NCBI GenBank assembly: GCA_015680685.1
Contig: MNCI01023457.1
Coordinates: forward strand, 1,634,627 to 1,698,626
Direction of reading: 5' to 3'
Length of the DNA stretch: 64,000 nt
Source of the DNA: Gnetum montanum
Lineage: Eukaryota > Streptophyta > Gnetopsida > Gnetales > Gnetaceae
The notes below the pieces were generated by a model, which worked only from the letters and a program-made list of their open reading frames with translations, did no database searches and was not told where the DNA came from. The position numbers and the translations under genes are program-made. This document shows, one piece after another, positions 44,437-56,984 of this stretch; position 1 is the stretch's first letter; every line of letters begins with the position of its first letter.

Positions 44437-46362
44437 CTATCCATACTTATCCCCTTGGATTTCACACACTTCATAATAAGCATAGTGGGGCACTTCATAC
44501 AATGTAGTTCCGGGATAACGAGTTGACCCACTATGATATTTAGGACCATTAGATGGTATGCAAGGATTAGGATGATGCCTCCCATGGTTGTGTTCATTGG
44601 GCCATATGGTTGTTGGAGTGTAAGTTGGTGGCCTTGATGAAGTTACATGAGGCACTAGGTTCGAAGGTAAGGGTGCACAACAGTGTGAAACTTGTGCTAG
44701 GTTGGAAGATGCAGTGGCCTTAAAGTTATGTTGTCCCTTCCTACGGCCGTGTTTAAAGAAAGGATGCCTTTGATGTTGAGGAGGCTTTTCACTACTGTTA
44801 GTAGCAGTAGCACAAGTGTTGTTCGTGGGTTGTTGTTGTGGCACAAACACCTTAGGAATAGTTGGTGGCATTGTGGAAGGAGGGAAAGGATGAGAATGTT
44901 GAAAGTTAGGAGGAATATAAGGTGCATAAGGTGGTGGTTGTGTTGGAGGTATGGGATGATAGTATTGTGGTGAGATAGAGTATGTTGGCCTAGATGGAGA
45001 AACAGGATGTTGGACGTGATAAGCATTTGGATTCGGAAAATATGAAGGGTGCCTCCAATCTAAGGGTGGTCTCCCCCACGACTGGGATTGTTGCCACTGT
45101 GATCGAACACAGTATCTCTATACGAACTCTGGATGTAACTTGTTTCCCCAATGCTCATGTATATGTAACAGTATTGGGCATTGACCTTTGGGGTGATCGT
45201 ACAGGCATATGTCACATTCATATGTATGATTGACCATTGAGCACTTATTCCCTTTATTCTTTTTCTCCGAATGTCTATTGTTTTGTCCTGCTTCTTGGGT
45301 TGTCAAAACTCTATCTCCAATGATGATATATTCTCCACATTTTCAATTCATCCATTCCAACATCTTATTGATCTTTGCCTCGGCTTCTTCTAACGATTGT
45401 TGTATTGGCAAAGATGATGTTTCCACCTTGAGATTTGTTGATTTCTCCTTGTTATGATCATGGACCTTTGTTAAGCTGAAATTTTGGTCCCATTGATGTT
45501 TTTCAACACTCTCCCATGTAGCTATTTCTCCTTCTTCTTTTGCTACTTGCTTAATAAGCTCTTGGATTTGATGGGTTTATAGCTCATATAATTGACCTTG
45601 GGCATACATTCCTAAGGTCTCTCTTGTTTCATTACGTAGCCCATCAATAATATGGTACATTAGCCTTTCCTCGGAAAACCCATGGCCTGGACAGTTGTTT
45701 AACAATGCGTAATATATTTCTAAGGCCATGTCCAAGGGTTCATGTTTTTCTTGTTTCCATCCTTGGATTTGTTTCCTCAAGGCTGACACTCTTGCGTAGG
45801 TTTGATATTTTTCATTAAACACCTCTACCATTATTGACCAGCATCGTATTGAATTTGGTTTTAATGATTTATACCATACTTTAGCTTAGTCAATGAGTGT
45901 CATTGGAAAGAGCTTAAGTTTTTTCCAACTATTATCAATGTTATTCCATGTGCAGGCATCGTAGAAGGCTAGTAAATGTTGATGCGGATCTAAGTCATAG
46001 CCTCCTAAAAATGTAGGAAAGTTATTTAAATCGAGCCTGGGTAGATGGCTCTCTTTATGATGCCTACGTGAGATTTGAATAGCTTCTTGTATTTGCATTA
46101 GGATTGTAGTGGCCAGTGGGGGTTCATCGTCATTAGGTAAGTTAGGCTTTCATGCATTGTGATGACGTTGTTTTTGTTCATTTTTATAGAAAACTCCCAC
46201 TTCAGGTTGTATACTCCAATCTTCATCATCATATAGTTCGTTGGTTCTCCAATGAACTTCCTCACTAAGTATGGTGTTATTATTATCTTGTAGGAGAGGC
46301 ATTGTTGTGTGTGAATTTATGTGTGACTTTTTATAATTTCTTCTTTCTAAGAGATATATCAT
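44437..46362 (-). pseudogene. Gag of element 3, 642 codons with five stops
   Basis: One uninterrupted frame from 46362 to the stop below 44437, broken only by in-frame stops near 46150, 45886, 45577, 45340 and 45118. A second possible start is the ATG at 46302. Blocks: LPRLDLNNFPTFLGGYDLDP, HQHLLAFYDACTWNNIDNSW, VEVFNEKYQTYARVSALRKQ, IQGWKQEKHEPLDMALEIYY, LNNCPGHGFSEERLMYHIID, the zinc knuckle CDICLYDHPKGQC (CX2CX3HX4C), and a Pro/His-rich C terminus. Each stop is explained by C-to-T or G-to-A changes of CGA, CAA, CAG or TGG. It is the youngest-looking gene in the window and would build the particle; no protease follows. Confidence 0.85.
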
Positions 46363-46416
46363 TAAGTCCTTTACAGTGACCTTGTATGATATAACTAATC
46401 TAGATAACTAGCACCA

Positions 46417-46434
46417 TCTCCAGCAATGGCGCCA
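46417..46434 (-). other. Primer binding site of element 3 (tRNA-Asp type)
   Basis: Minus strand TGGCGCCATTGCTGGAGA, one base after the LTR end. The best-preserved PBS here: it keeps TGGCGCC. Confidence 0.8.
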
Positions 46435-46784
46435 ATGATTAGTGGTGAGGTACCCCTACACTCAACCATATGAAACGAGCATAGCATATGCGATCCAGTC
46501 GAACTCCGTAGACAGACTAGTTGTGGCACCTAGACAGTTATCCTTAGGTCGCAGTTCGCTGTCTTTCCACCTGGACTAGTATTGTACTTGTCACATATGG
46601 TTTAGTCCAAATGAGGTGTATGATGTGTTCCTAGTTCTAATGCTACTCTTGAAGGAAGTGGAAAAAAATAATATTAACTAAGCTAAGCTAGGAGGAAAAG
46701 GGTAAGAAAATCTAATCTAGCTAAGTGCGATGAGCAACCGATTCCTTGATCAACCGTACACATCTTGGACCTCATGCACGACTA

Positions 46785-46910
46785 CCACTGGGATTTACCA
46801 AGCGTAGATCCTAGGTATGCAACTGGGATTACCAAGCACAGATCCCAATTACGCCACTAAGTTACCAAGCGTAGATCCTAGCTACACCACTGGGCTACCA
46901 AGTAGTTGCA
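46785..46910 (-). repeat. Short tandem expansion in element 3 LTR
   Basis: About four units of GCTTGGTAA with GTAGCTAGGATCTAC or similar between them (period about 30). The A1 LTRs have two such units (10400-10440). Confidence 0.7.
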
Positions 46911-47239
46911 GTTAAATGCTCGTAATCAAGTCGTACTCATTCCGCGATCTAGAAGTTTCATGGTGAGAGAGAGAAAACAGTAAATAACATTAAATAAATA
47001 AACAAAAAAATAAATAACAAAGTGAATGCTCCAATGATGAAGTAATCTCGATCTTTATTGCCGGTCATGTGTGTGTCCAAGTACGACACACTCAAATAAA
47101 GACATCGTACAATTACATTTACCACACTGTCGGCAGACACGGGAAAAAAATCTAACTCTGGAGGGATCAAACTGCCAGAGCTTCGCTACAGAACTAAACT
47201 ATATCCTCTACAAGGGAGATCTGTATCTTATTTATAGAT

Positions 47240-47345
47240 ATGGTGGTGGACTGCGATATCACGTATGCGATATCACAGGGAAGACGTGATATCGCATACA
47301 CGATATTGCAAGGGATGCGATATTGCGTACGCGGTATCGCGGCCT
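47240..47345 (-). promoter_or_regulatory. Palindrome array in element 3 U3
   Basis: Three GATATC-type blocks: GCGATACCGCGTACGCAATA, ATATCGTGTATGCGATATCA, GATATCGCATACGTGATATC. Each is a decayed copy of the A1 palindrome; the TATA box follows directly. A1 has one full copy. Confidence 0.75.
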
Positions 47346-47639
47346 ATGCAAATGCGTCTCATCAATGTCCTTGCATCTATAGCCATGTAGCCTTCTTTCT
47401 CTTCAGCCTTTTTGTTTACTTAGTTTAAATCTTATTTACACATACAACTTTATGTTAATTTGCTTTACCATGTTTTAACTTCCCTTTACATGTAGACTAA
47501 AAGTTTATTAATGCTTACTATTTACTTTTATGCCTTGTCTATTTTAGAACATAAAACATAAAAATAACTAAAAACTTTAAAAATTGAAAAACTTGTAAAA
47601 ATTATAAAACATAAAAAAACCAATAATTTTTTTTTTCAA

Positions 47640-47800
47640 ATCATATGATCAGCCATGGCCTAAGACTAGCAAAACACATCCCACCATGACTTAAAACTAG
47701 CAAAACACATGGACCACTATGGGCTAAAATTGGAAAAATCATGATGGCCCATCATGGCCTAAAATTGGCAAATACTTCATCATAGTTTACAACCTACTTC
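47640..47800 (-). repeat. Tandem array of Tat-II, TAGTTTAAGGCCAT type
   Basis: Four decayed units; minus strand GCTAGTTTTAAGTCATGG, CCAATTTTAGGCCATGATGG and others. Same position relative to the antisense ORF as 29370-29835 in Tat-I. Confidence 0.7.
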
Positions 47801-48309
47801 ACATTCTAGTAGCCAATATATTGCCAATTTTTCCATTTTATGATCAATTACAATGACATAAGTTAACCAATGTAGCCTTATAACATGAAGAAAAAGAAAA
47901 AATGCATAACATGAATAAGAAATTAAATATCAAAACATTAAGCACCAAAACATATAAACTAATTTAAAATTTAAAAATAATAGTAGTCCAATATCATTAA
48001 CATAGTAACCAAGGACATATAGTATGACAAAAGTTTAAACAATACATAAAATAATAAACCATCTTACAAACATCCATGGCTAACTCTAGCTACAATGACA
48101 TCAATAACAAACAAAAAAACAAGGATAACCAAAGACAATAATGAAATGAAAAGCACTTCTATCATCACCATTGGGGCTACTAGCATCACCTTGTGCTTCT
48201 ACCATAATAATATAAGTTTAATCAATAATCAACATAATATGAAACCAACTGATAAATTATAAATTAAACTTAACTTAAAATTGCTAAAACAAAATAAAAT
48301 AAGTAAACC
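47801..48309. other. AT-rich spacer
   Basis: A-rich, no gene seen. Confidence 0.6.
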
Positions 48310-51300
48310 TGTGAGGGATCTAGTGCACTAGTGCAACATCCTTTGGTGCGAGGCTTTGCAAATTAACCTCCAAGAAATGGAGGATCTAGTCCTTGGTCAT
48401 GTGGGCCAAATCCACCTCCCGTAGATTAATATCCATTAGGTTGTTTCTCTCATTGATTTAGTCCATGTAGGTGGATTCCATGAAAGCATAGCCGTAATCA
48501 CCTTCCCAGAAGCAATAGAGACCTAAGGGGATTTGGAACCATCCACTGTTAGAGAACCTTCAAATAGTGTGAAGATGCCCTCTACATGAATCATTTTCAT
48601 GAACACCTCTAACTTGCAATGTTTGGTGGATTCCTTCTTTAACCACTTAAGATAGACTTCCCATTCAACCTTATACTTCTTTCTATGATCTTTCTATGCT
48701 TAGCCCTAGTCAAGAACCTAGGCACAATAATCTCTTCACTTCTTGTCCTTATGAGCCAATAAGTCCATCTATAGTTTTTACTTGATAACCTTAGTAGCAA
48801 AGGCAACCTTGCCATGGATGGTAGTTCAGTATCAAGCACATTTGATCTCCTTAGTTTGCAAGGAACTCCAATTGGTTACTTGGACCTCCATGAATTCCTT
48901 GAGATCTCTATTCCCCATAATAAGCTTCTTTTTTTCACTTTCCAACACTACACCTCGTTCCCATAGGAACTCATTGGAATGTTGGATTTTCCATGAGGTT
49001 TTAGCACATGAAAGTGCACATTCAATGGCACTTTGATATAACTTTCATGGAACATGCTCTACATCTAAGGGTAGGCTAGGTAGTATGTCAATCTCAATGG
49101 GGTAGTTAGGATTCCATCTAATCTTAGACACTTAAGAAAATACAAAGAGACATGCAAAAACAATAAATGACTAAATAATGAAAAATGGGTTAACTAAAAT
49201 AATACAACTACAAAATTGTAAAACAAAAAAAAAGAAAAAACTAAAAATGCAAGATATGCTAAGTTCTTACCAACATCTTGAGTAATTCTTTGTAACTGAT
49301 CAATCATGTCTTCAACCATCCCATGCATGAATTCCCTCTTATTAGGCGTGTCTGTCCATGGCTTTATGCAAAATGTGGAGGTTGAATCATTGGGCTAAGT
49401 CAAAATAACTACAACAAGCATATCAACTAATGATTAAGACCTAACTTAAGCTTAAAATAACAAAGCTCAAACACATGATAAAAATGCATAAATACCTAGA
49501 ATATCATTTGAAATGATATCATGGGTTTCATCTAACTCTGAGGGGTCAAACATGGTGTCAAAATCATCTAATGCGATATTGGATAATCCCTCATCCTTAT
49601 GACATTGTAGAAGATTCTCATTTATGTGTTTTTTCTCCACCTCTATTACTATTGATTGGGCAACCAATTTCTATTTTTTGCCTACAAGAACAGGAAGAAC
49701 AACACGTAAGATAACTTAGCATATTTTTCCTAAAAAAATAACAACATAACTTCAAAACATAAAAAAATTGTAAAACAAAAAGCAATTGAAAAAAATAAAA
49801 TAAACTAAAATATACCTATAACCATGTTACAACAAACCTCCTCTTTGAAGGTTGCTCAATCACTTGTGCTACTTCCTCAACCATAGGCCTCTTTAGTTTT
49901 TCTATAGCTATACATTTAGCTTCAACATGCAATTTTTTTTTCCTTTTCAACATTCCCATACCCAACCTAGGGCTCAATCCCCATGCTATTAGGGAAAGCA
50001 CAATGCCTATCATTAGGTTCCTTAGTGATAATAGACAATGACTCCCTAACGTCCTTTGGTGGATTTTGAGCCTACATGATGGGAAAAACATATTTTATCC
50101 TTGGCATGGAGAGTTGGGATGGATCTTGACTTACCCATTGTCCATCCTTCCTCACCACCAAGAACTTTGTGAACCTCCTTAGATATGCTATGAAAAATGC
50201 ATAATGCATGTGGCATTTCATTGTAAGGTTGTTTTTAATTTTAAGGATCTTCCCACATAGACCAGAAGTCAAATGAGTAGCCCAATTAAATTGAGCATCC
50301 TCCAAAAGGATCTTCTTCATGGTCCATGCATGTTCAGTTCCCATGATCTTTCCTTGTGACAAAAGTTTAGGGAACACCCAAGATCAGAACAAGGGATATG
50401 CCTCTTTAGCACCTACAATCCAAAACTACTTAAGAGACAACCCCTTGTGACCACAACAACTATCTAACCACTCTTCCACTTCCTCTTGGTGATCCACCAC
50501 TTTACCTACTTTGGTAACAACCTTCAAGGCCTTCCAAGGAATGCTAAAGAGGTTACTAAAGATGGTTTCATTGACAGCTAGGATGATAGGCACACCATAA
50601 ACTTGGATGATGCACTTCTTCACTCCTTTGTCAAAGGATTTGATGATGTTCACCATCTCAAGGGTAGGGATGGTTGGGCTAGGAGCCATAAAAATGTCAA
50701 GAAAACCTACATTAGTGATGTTTTCTTAGATGTTTATGGGCATCTTACTAGCCAACCACTACTTCACCTAATCCACCTCACCACACTTGAGGATAAGAGT
50801 CTTCTCAGAGCATCATAAAATGACCAAAGTGATGGTGGAGGAGAAGGTAGCCCCTACAATACAACAACAATCCAATTAGCTTAACCATAGGCACATCACA
50901 TAAAACCAAAATATAACAAGTATAACCAATCAAAGCCAATAAAACTATTTAAACACTTAAAACATTGACAACTTCTAATTGTGTTACCATGAAAACATTT
51001 TCATAGCATCAAAGTAAAAGATTACAAAAGAAAAAAAAGAGAGAATAAGTTCTTATTTGTCTTGCTAGGTGAAGGTAGTGTGGAGATACTAAGTGGGATA
51101 TGCATATCCATATTGAAATCAAGGATTCCCCACTAGCTATGGGCTATCTCATTCACCAAGAACCTACTATAGGCTTTGGCATAGAGTGTGGTATATTTAA
51201 CAAAGTTACTTCTGAGTTGCTCCATCATAGTGAGCCCCACCACTTGGCCTTTGGTAAATGTATCCAATGCTATTTAGGCTAAAGAAAAGATCCAGTTACT

Positions 51301-53505
51301 CTTGATCAGTCCATGGTTATCAACCTTATATTTGTAAATGTAACAAAATTAAAATAAAAACATTAAAAACCAAAATAACCTATGAAAACCAAAAGTAAAC
51401 CAAAAACAACTTAATTGTACACTTACTCCCCAAATGACAGACAATGCCAGGAGGGTTCTGAAATATTGTGTTAACATAGTGACTAACAAGCAAGTGTTAT
51501 TAGCATTATATTAGAGAACTCAAGCATGTCTTAAATATTGGACAATTTATGAGTTCTCCTAGTAGAATTTTTATCATGTTTCTCACCCTCAACATGAGTA
51601 TTAGGATCATCGATAATGGACTTGATGATCATACATGTAGAGTGGGGTAGTAGGGTCTTCATGATCACAAATGTTGTCTCTAAACCTTAGTGTAACCACA
51701 CCATTACACTAAAGTTTTGGAGTAGGTAGACTAAGAACTCCTTGGCCCCTAGGTAAAACTATAAGAAGCCACACTCCAAGACCATGTCTACATGTGGGAT
51801 GTTGGACCCCAGTGTGTGTATGTAGCAAAGTAGCCCCACTAGCTCAATAACCACTAGGATTAGTTTCATGAAAGCCCTACAATTAACAACAACACCCATT
51901 AAAATCATAAATGATCATAACCAAAACATAAATAACTATTAGCCAACCAAAATTATTACAACATTAATGTCAACATTTTCATTAAGCCAAATAAGAAAGT
52001 TCATAATTTTCAATACTTAGAATCAAAATAAGATGATAATCAAAATTATAACTAGTTTGCACATAAAAAATTGAAAAATAACTTAGTCAACCAAAAATTG
52101 ATAATAGTTTCATGGTGAAATATGGATAAAAATAAAATAGTTTTTATGTAAAACATTAAATCCATGAAAAGTATCTTATACCTACTACAACAATCACAAA
52201 AGCCCAAATTGAATTTTACAAAAACTTTACTACAAATCCTCGTTAATAGTGAAATTAACTATAGTAAAAAACCCTAGGGGACTAGTTGAAAATTTTGGAA
52301 AAATTCAAATGAATATCGAAAACTAAAATACAACTTTTAAAAAATCTAAATAATCTTAGAGAATAACCATAAAAATGAAAAACCATATCAACATTGCCTA
52401 TACAACCATGGAGGTTTGCAATTTTAACAATAAAAAAACTACAACTTTAGAAGGTAGTAAAAATGATAATTTAGAACTAAAAAAGTTTTTCTAAGTTTAG
52501 GAATTAGGTATGCATGAAATTAAATAAAATTTGGCATCTACACTCTAGTCCTAAGCCTAGAAAACATTTTGATAACAAACCAAAATCATAACCAAATTTA
52601 ACAAAAAATTACATAAAACCCAAAACTATAGAAAATGGCTATAATGAATCACCAATAAAAAATATGAAAAAAAATAATTTTCCAAAACTAATTTCAAACC
52701 CTTCATATCTCCAAGGAAATCTAGGAACCTAGGATGTTGGTTGAAAAAATCATTCCAAGCATCAACGTAGCCCATCTTCATAGGGGTAAAGCCATAAAAA
52801 CCAAATATCTCTTTGTGTGCTAGTCTATGAAAAAAATTCACAAAAAATCAATTGTAAATCAAAATTCAATGATTCTAGAATTTTTTGCACCATTAAATAG
52901 TAAAGTAAAATCCAAAACTTGAAGAACCAAAAATTCTTAGCTATTTTTGCACAAAAAATTGGGAAAATGAAATGAAAAAATAGTAAAAACTGAAAACCCA
53001 CTACAGACTGGCTTACAAAAAAATTCATAGAAAATTAATTGTAAGACAAAATTTAGTGGTTAAAAAACTAGTTTGACTAGAAAATATTAGAAATAAATAT
53101 TAGTACCATAAACTTGAAAAATCCTAGTGATTTTCATGTAAGAAAAATACAAAAGTGGTGTTGCTTTTTGGTCCAAATCTACAAAAAACACATGGAAAAG
53201 ATCAAAATCAAATTTATAACTAGGCATAGACCAATACCAAAACTAGATAAACACAAAAAACCCATAAACATGACCTAAATCTAATTTATTAATTTTACAA
53301 AATTCAATTTTAATCAATGTATTAGCCTATATAAGCAAGAATGCCTCAAAATTTCTTAGGAAATGACTAAGGATTGTGTACCTAGGAGTCATGGTGGGAG
53401 ATCCTTCTCCCAAAAAAGGCTATGGTAGGTTGGAGAGGTATTTTAAAACTACATTAGCCTCCTTCAAGGCTAGATTCTTGCTAGTGGAAGCCTTCCTATT
53501 GGACA
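48310..53505 (-). pseudogene. Antisense ORF of Tat-II, intron-containing
   Basis: Minus strand. Exon 1 from the ATG at 53505 (MSNRKASTSKNLALKEANVV), matching exon 1 of Tat-I. A probable second exon lies near 51640-51890 (NIPHVDMVLECGFL, KEFLVYLLQNFSVMVWL). The main exon spans about 50690-49830: VYGVPIILAVNETIFSNLF, QEEVEEWLDSCCGHKG, LLEDAQFNWATHLTSGLCGK and HYAFFIAYLRRFTKFLVVRK. Further exons: 49681-49496 (acceptor TTGTAG, donor GTATTT), 49394-49271 (acceptor ACTTAG, donor GTAAGA) and from 49130 (acceptor CTTAAG). Intron positions match Tat-I while intron sequence does not. Stops occur but long stretches are open. Function unknown. Confidence 0.75.
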
Positions 53506-56500
53506 TGTTGAATAAATAAGATAGAAATCACAAAATCCTGAAGCCTCTAGAAATCCTCTAGTAGATGTGCTTGCTTCTTAGCATGAGATGGCTAGGCTAT
53601 GATGAAGATGGATGCTAATGAAGCCAAGAACAAGATGAAAGCCTTGATGCTATGCATTGTAGCTTGGAATTGATGTGAGAAAATTAATCTTTGCAAAATT
53701 ATAATGAGAGAATCACTCCCAAACTTATGCGTTCATAATCAAAACCTTGGTTTTTCAAAACCCTCACCCAAGTCCCACATAAATTCATGTTAATAATTAA
53801 AAAGTGGGACTACACTGGGTGAGTGGAAAATCCATTCATTTAAAAATTCAAATTTGAGGTGGGTCCTACTAGGAGCCTATTTAGCAAGCCAATAAAAATC
53901 TTAACACACTTGGATTTAGGCATCTCTATAACAACTATGTTGTGAACCCCTAAAAGTCTTGGCATGGACTCTAAACTTTAACCACTACTAAAACCCATCT
54001 CCTAGATACCCATCCATGCCATGTTTGAATCTAAAAGGCACATGTCAAAAATTGGTAATCAAGTATTGGCATTGGAAGTTACTTTACACCAAGGAAAGCC
54101 ATAAATCACATCAAAACTATCTATTTTGGGGTAGCAATGCTGACCAAAAACCTAACTATGCTAGATAGCATAGTCCTAAGAGTAATTATGCCCTCCACCA
54201 CTAGCAAGTCTCTCAATTAACTCTGCAATGATCACACCATGTACCAAACCCTAGCTAGAGCCTTTGGCAGCTCCAAAAACAAGACTAGTCAAAAGGCATA
54301 AAAAATCATCTACCTTGCATGGACTATGTTGAGAGTAGGCCCAACTTTGCTAGCCAATGTAGTCCAAACATAGTTGGATAGAAGATTAAGACCAAAAGCC
54401 AGAAACAACCTTTCAAATAACACATTCTAAACTCCACACCTCTCCAAAGTCTTTGGTACATCTAAGATGCAAAATAATCAAGAGAAATGAAATATATCCT
54501 ACTCCCATCTCACACTATGTAGGGGATCACTAGGACTATGCTTTCCAACATAGTCCTAGTTGAGTTGGTTGTGGGTAGACCACTAAAAATCATAAATAAA
54601 ATTAAAATCAACATATCTTGGCCTTCACACTCCCTTTGAGCCTCTAGTGTTCTTGTAATAGCAAAGTATGGAGTAAAAATAAGACAAATCATATTCCCAC
54701 CCTAGAACTACACTAGGAAAGCCTACAATTATGCTGGCTAGCATAGTCCAAGCCTTGTTCCTTTGTGAAAAGCCCAAAGTAAGATATAAACAAGTCAAAT
54801 CAACTTCTCGATGCATCATCTCAAAATCAAAACCCTATTGGAGCCTCTATAGACCACTAAACCTTGTAATGCAAGTCAAAAATCACCAAAAATGCATTGT
54901 ACATCCCTCAACTATGTTGGTAATACATTGGCTAGCATAGTCCAAGGATGTATGTTAAATTCAAAAATGAAAAAACCATTATAATTGACAATTTCAAGTA
55001 TAAATCCTAGCCATGAATATTAGTGATCCATGAATCCAAGAACCTACTTGATCAATCATAAAATTTTCATAAAAATCAAGATTCATTACATGAATATGCT
55101 ACCTAGTGTAGTCCTAGCATAGTAATGATTCTAGAATTATTTGAATAATTATGTGACACTCCAAATAGCCCAAAAATTAACTTTGAAACATGGAACCTTG
55201 TTTAACCTTACCTAGTTATAATTTCACCTCATTTTGATCTTAGAAATGCTAGGTTTTCTCCATTTACACTAAGTCTAGGCTCAACTACGTTGGCTAATGT
55301 AGTCCAAGTAGGGAATGACCATTTCAAAATTGAAACATCCTCTAGAATTGACCATCCTAAGCCAGAACCATAGCCAAGAATACCAATAACCCTAGGAACC
55401 CAAGGACCTAGTCAATTGACCATAGGAACTCATCAAAAGTAATGATCCACATCATACTATTTTGAGACAATCTAGGACTACATTGGCTAGTGCACTCCGA
55501 GCATAGTCATGATTTTGGATTAGTTTGGCTAGTGGCATGACATCCCAAATGGCCTAAGATTTGACAAGAGAAATCCAGAGCATTTTTTGACATTTTCTAG
55601 CCACAAATTCATCTTTTTTTTTTACTGTAAGAACACTAGATTTCCTTAATCTATGTTGAGGTAGGCTAGAAATATGTTGGCTAGTGTAGTCCCAACATAG
55701 TCATTGCCCTAGAGTGATTGTACTAATAACACAACATTCAAAGTCTCCTAAAACTTGATTCAAGAGGCCTAGAACACTGAAACCCTAAATACACCTATAG
55801 TTTATCCTTTTTTAATCATAAAATGTTCACCCATCTACACTAAGGTCACTTCCAACTATGCTAGCCGGCATAGTCATGGGGTGTTAGTGCCAAAACTCCA
55901 CCTGTAGTAGTCTATTTTGACCCTCCCTCCCCCCCCNCCCCCCCCCCCCCCAATGGCTAGTTCAACCCTCCCAAGACTTTATGCTATCATAGGAAGCTAA
56001 TGGAACAGTATTTTCAACTCTAAACCCTCACAAACTCATGTTTTCCATTCATCTACTCTAGGACTACACTGGCCAGCATAGTCACTAATTTTTAACATCA
56101 TTTGTATCTTCTGGGGGGTAAAAATGATGTCAAAGTTAACTAATCTCCAATCTAGTCCACTACACTAGCCATATAGACAATCAAAAACTATAACTCAAGC
56201 ATAAAAAATATAGAAAAACATCTACTAACATTGACTATGCTGGGGCCTATCCCAACTACACTAGCGAGGGTAGTCCCACATAGGCCTAGCATAGTCACAA
56301 AAAAAGGTTTTATTTTTGGATTCAAATAGCCTTAAAATGACTTAACATGTGTCAAAACTCATTTTTCTACCCTATAGACCTCCACTATGGTCCACTAAGG
56401 CCTAAAACTAGGAAAATCTAATCTTAATTGACCAATATTAACCATGTTTTACGATATGTTTTCTACCTTGATTGTTTGGCCTTATGATGCTCTAGAAAAT

Positions 56501-56790
56501 TATTTGATGGGGTTTGACCATTAGTTTACCTCTTTTAACCATCATCTAATCTTCATTTGATTTCATTAAACCATCATTTTACCTTCATTTAACCTTATGT
56601 ACCCTTTGTTTCATCTTATGTGTATTCACCTACCTCTTATAGCCTTTTTTGAGCTTGGTTGAAACTTGTTTGATCACTGAAATAACATGTTTTGGCTTAT
56701 CCATGTATTATTGCTAGAGAATTTTACATTATTTTTGTGTTATTTGCTCATTTTTTCACATAGGTGCTACTTAATGTGCTTACGGTTGAT
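53506..56790. other. Tat-II spacer with repeated GCTAGNNTAGTCC motifs
   Basis: No gene. CTACGCTGGCTAGCATAGTCC-like motifs recur about every 200-300 bases (54150, 54330, 54530, 54740, 54930, 55280, 55480, 55680, 55860, 56060, 56260), often with complementary ACTA/TAGT halves. It is akin to the Tat-I U3 and spacer. A C-run with one N lies at 55929-55951. Confidence 0.6.
55929..55951. repeat. Poly-C tract with an N
   Basis: 23 bases of C with N at 55937; length uncertain. Confidence 0.9.
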
Positions 56791-56984
56791 ATATAGGATT
56801 CGAATATGAACACTTGGAAGCAAATCAATTTGCCTTTGAGCCTAAGTGAATCTCATGGTGATGTCAAGTGATTCATTAATCTTCATTGCCTAGATCTTGA
56901 GCCTAAGATTCTTGTTAACAACATAGGCTCTATAGAGAAACCTCTAGAATAGCCTAAAAACATATTCAAAACCCTTAACCTTGA

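Larger units (their letters stand above)
43135..47364 (-). mobile_element. Element 3: gag-only (TR-GAG-like) A-family element, 3' end not resolved
   Basis: Minus strand: A-type 5' LTR (46436-47364), near-perfect tRNA-Asp PBS, gag (46362-44437), PPT-like motif and 3' non-coding region to about 43135. Protease and all pol domains are missing. The 3' LTR is not identified; the tail at 40139-40420 and the B-type LTR beyond it could be its end only if LTR types were exchanged. TR-GAG elements are known plant non-autonomous LTR retrotransposons that encode only gag. Confidence 0.7.
46436..47364 (-). repeat. 5' LTR of element 3 (A-type)
   Basis: 929 bases, minus strand TGATGAGACGC to CCACTAATCA. 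It is collinear with the A1 LTRs through palindromes, TATA box (about 47228-47237), R (GTCGTACTTGGACACACACA) and U5. It is longer because of extra palindrome units and an expanded TTGGTAA array. The next five bases outside are ATGTC. Confidence 0.85.
47365..56790 (+). mobile_element. Tat-II: partial Tat-lineage copy (tandem array, antisense ORF, spacer)
   Basis: By comparison with Tat-I: array (47640-47800), antisense ORF on the minus strand (48310-53505), then spacer with hairpin-type motifs (53800-56400). The copy would thus run on the plus strand. No gag, protease or LTR boundary was found; the left side is cut by element 3. It is followed by a Tat pol on the plus strand at 56800, an order not seen in an intact element. 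Confidence 0.65.

Noticed and set aside
46436-47364. Pairing of this LTR with 39220-40138 as the two LTRs of one element
   Set aside because: U3 regions are unrelated (A-type against B-type), so they cannot be copies made in one insertion.
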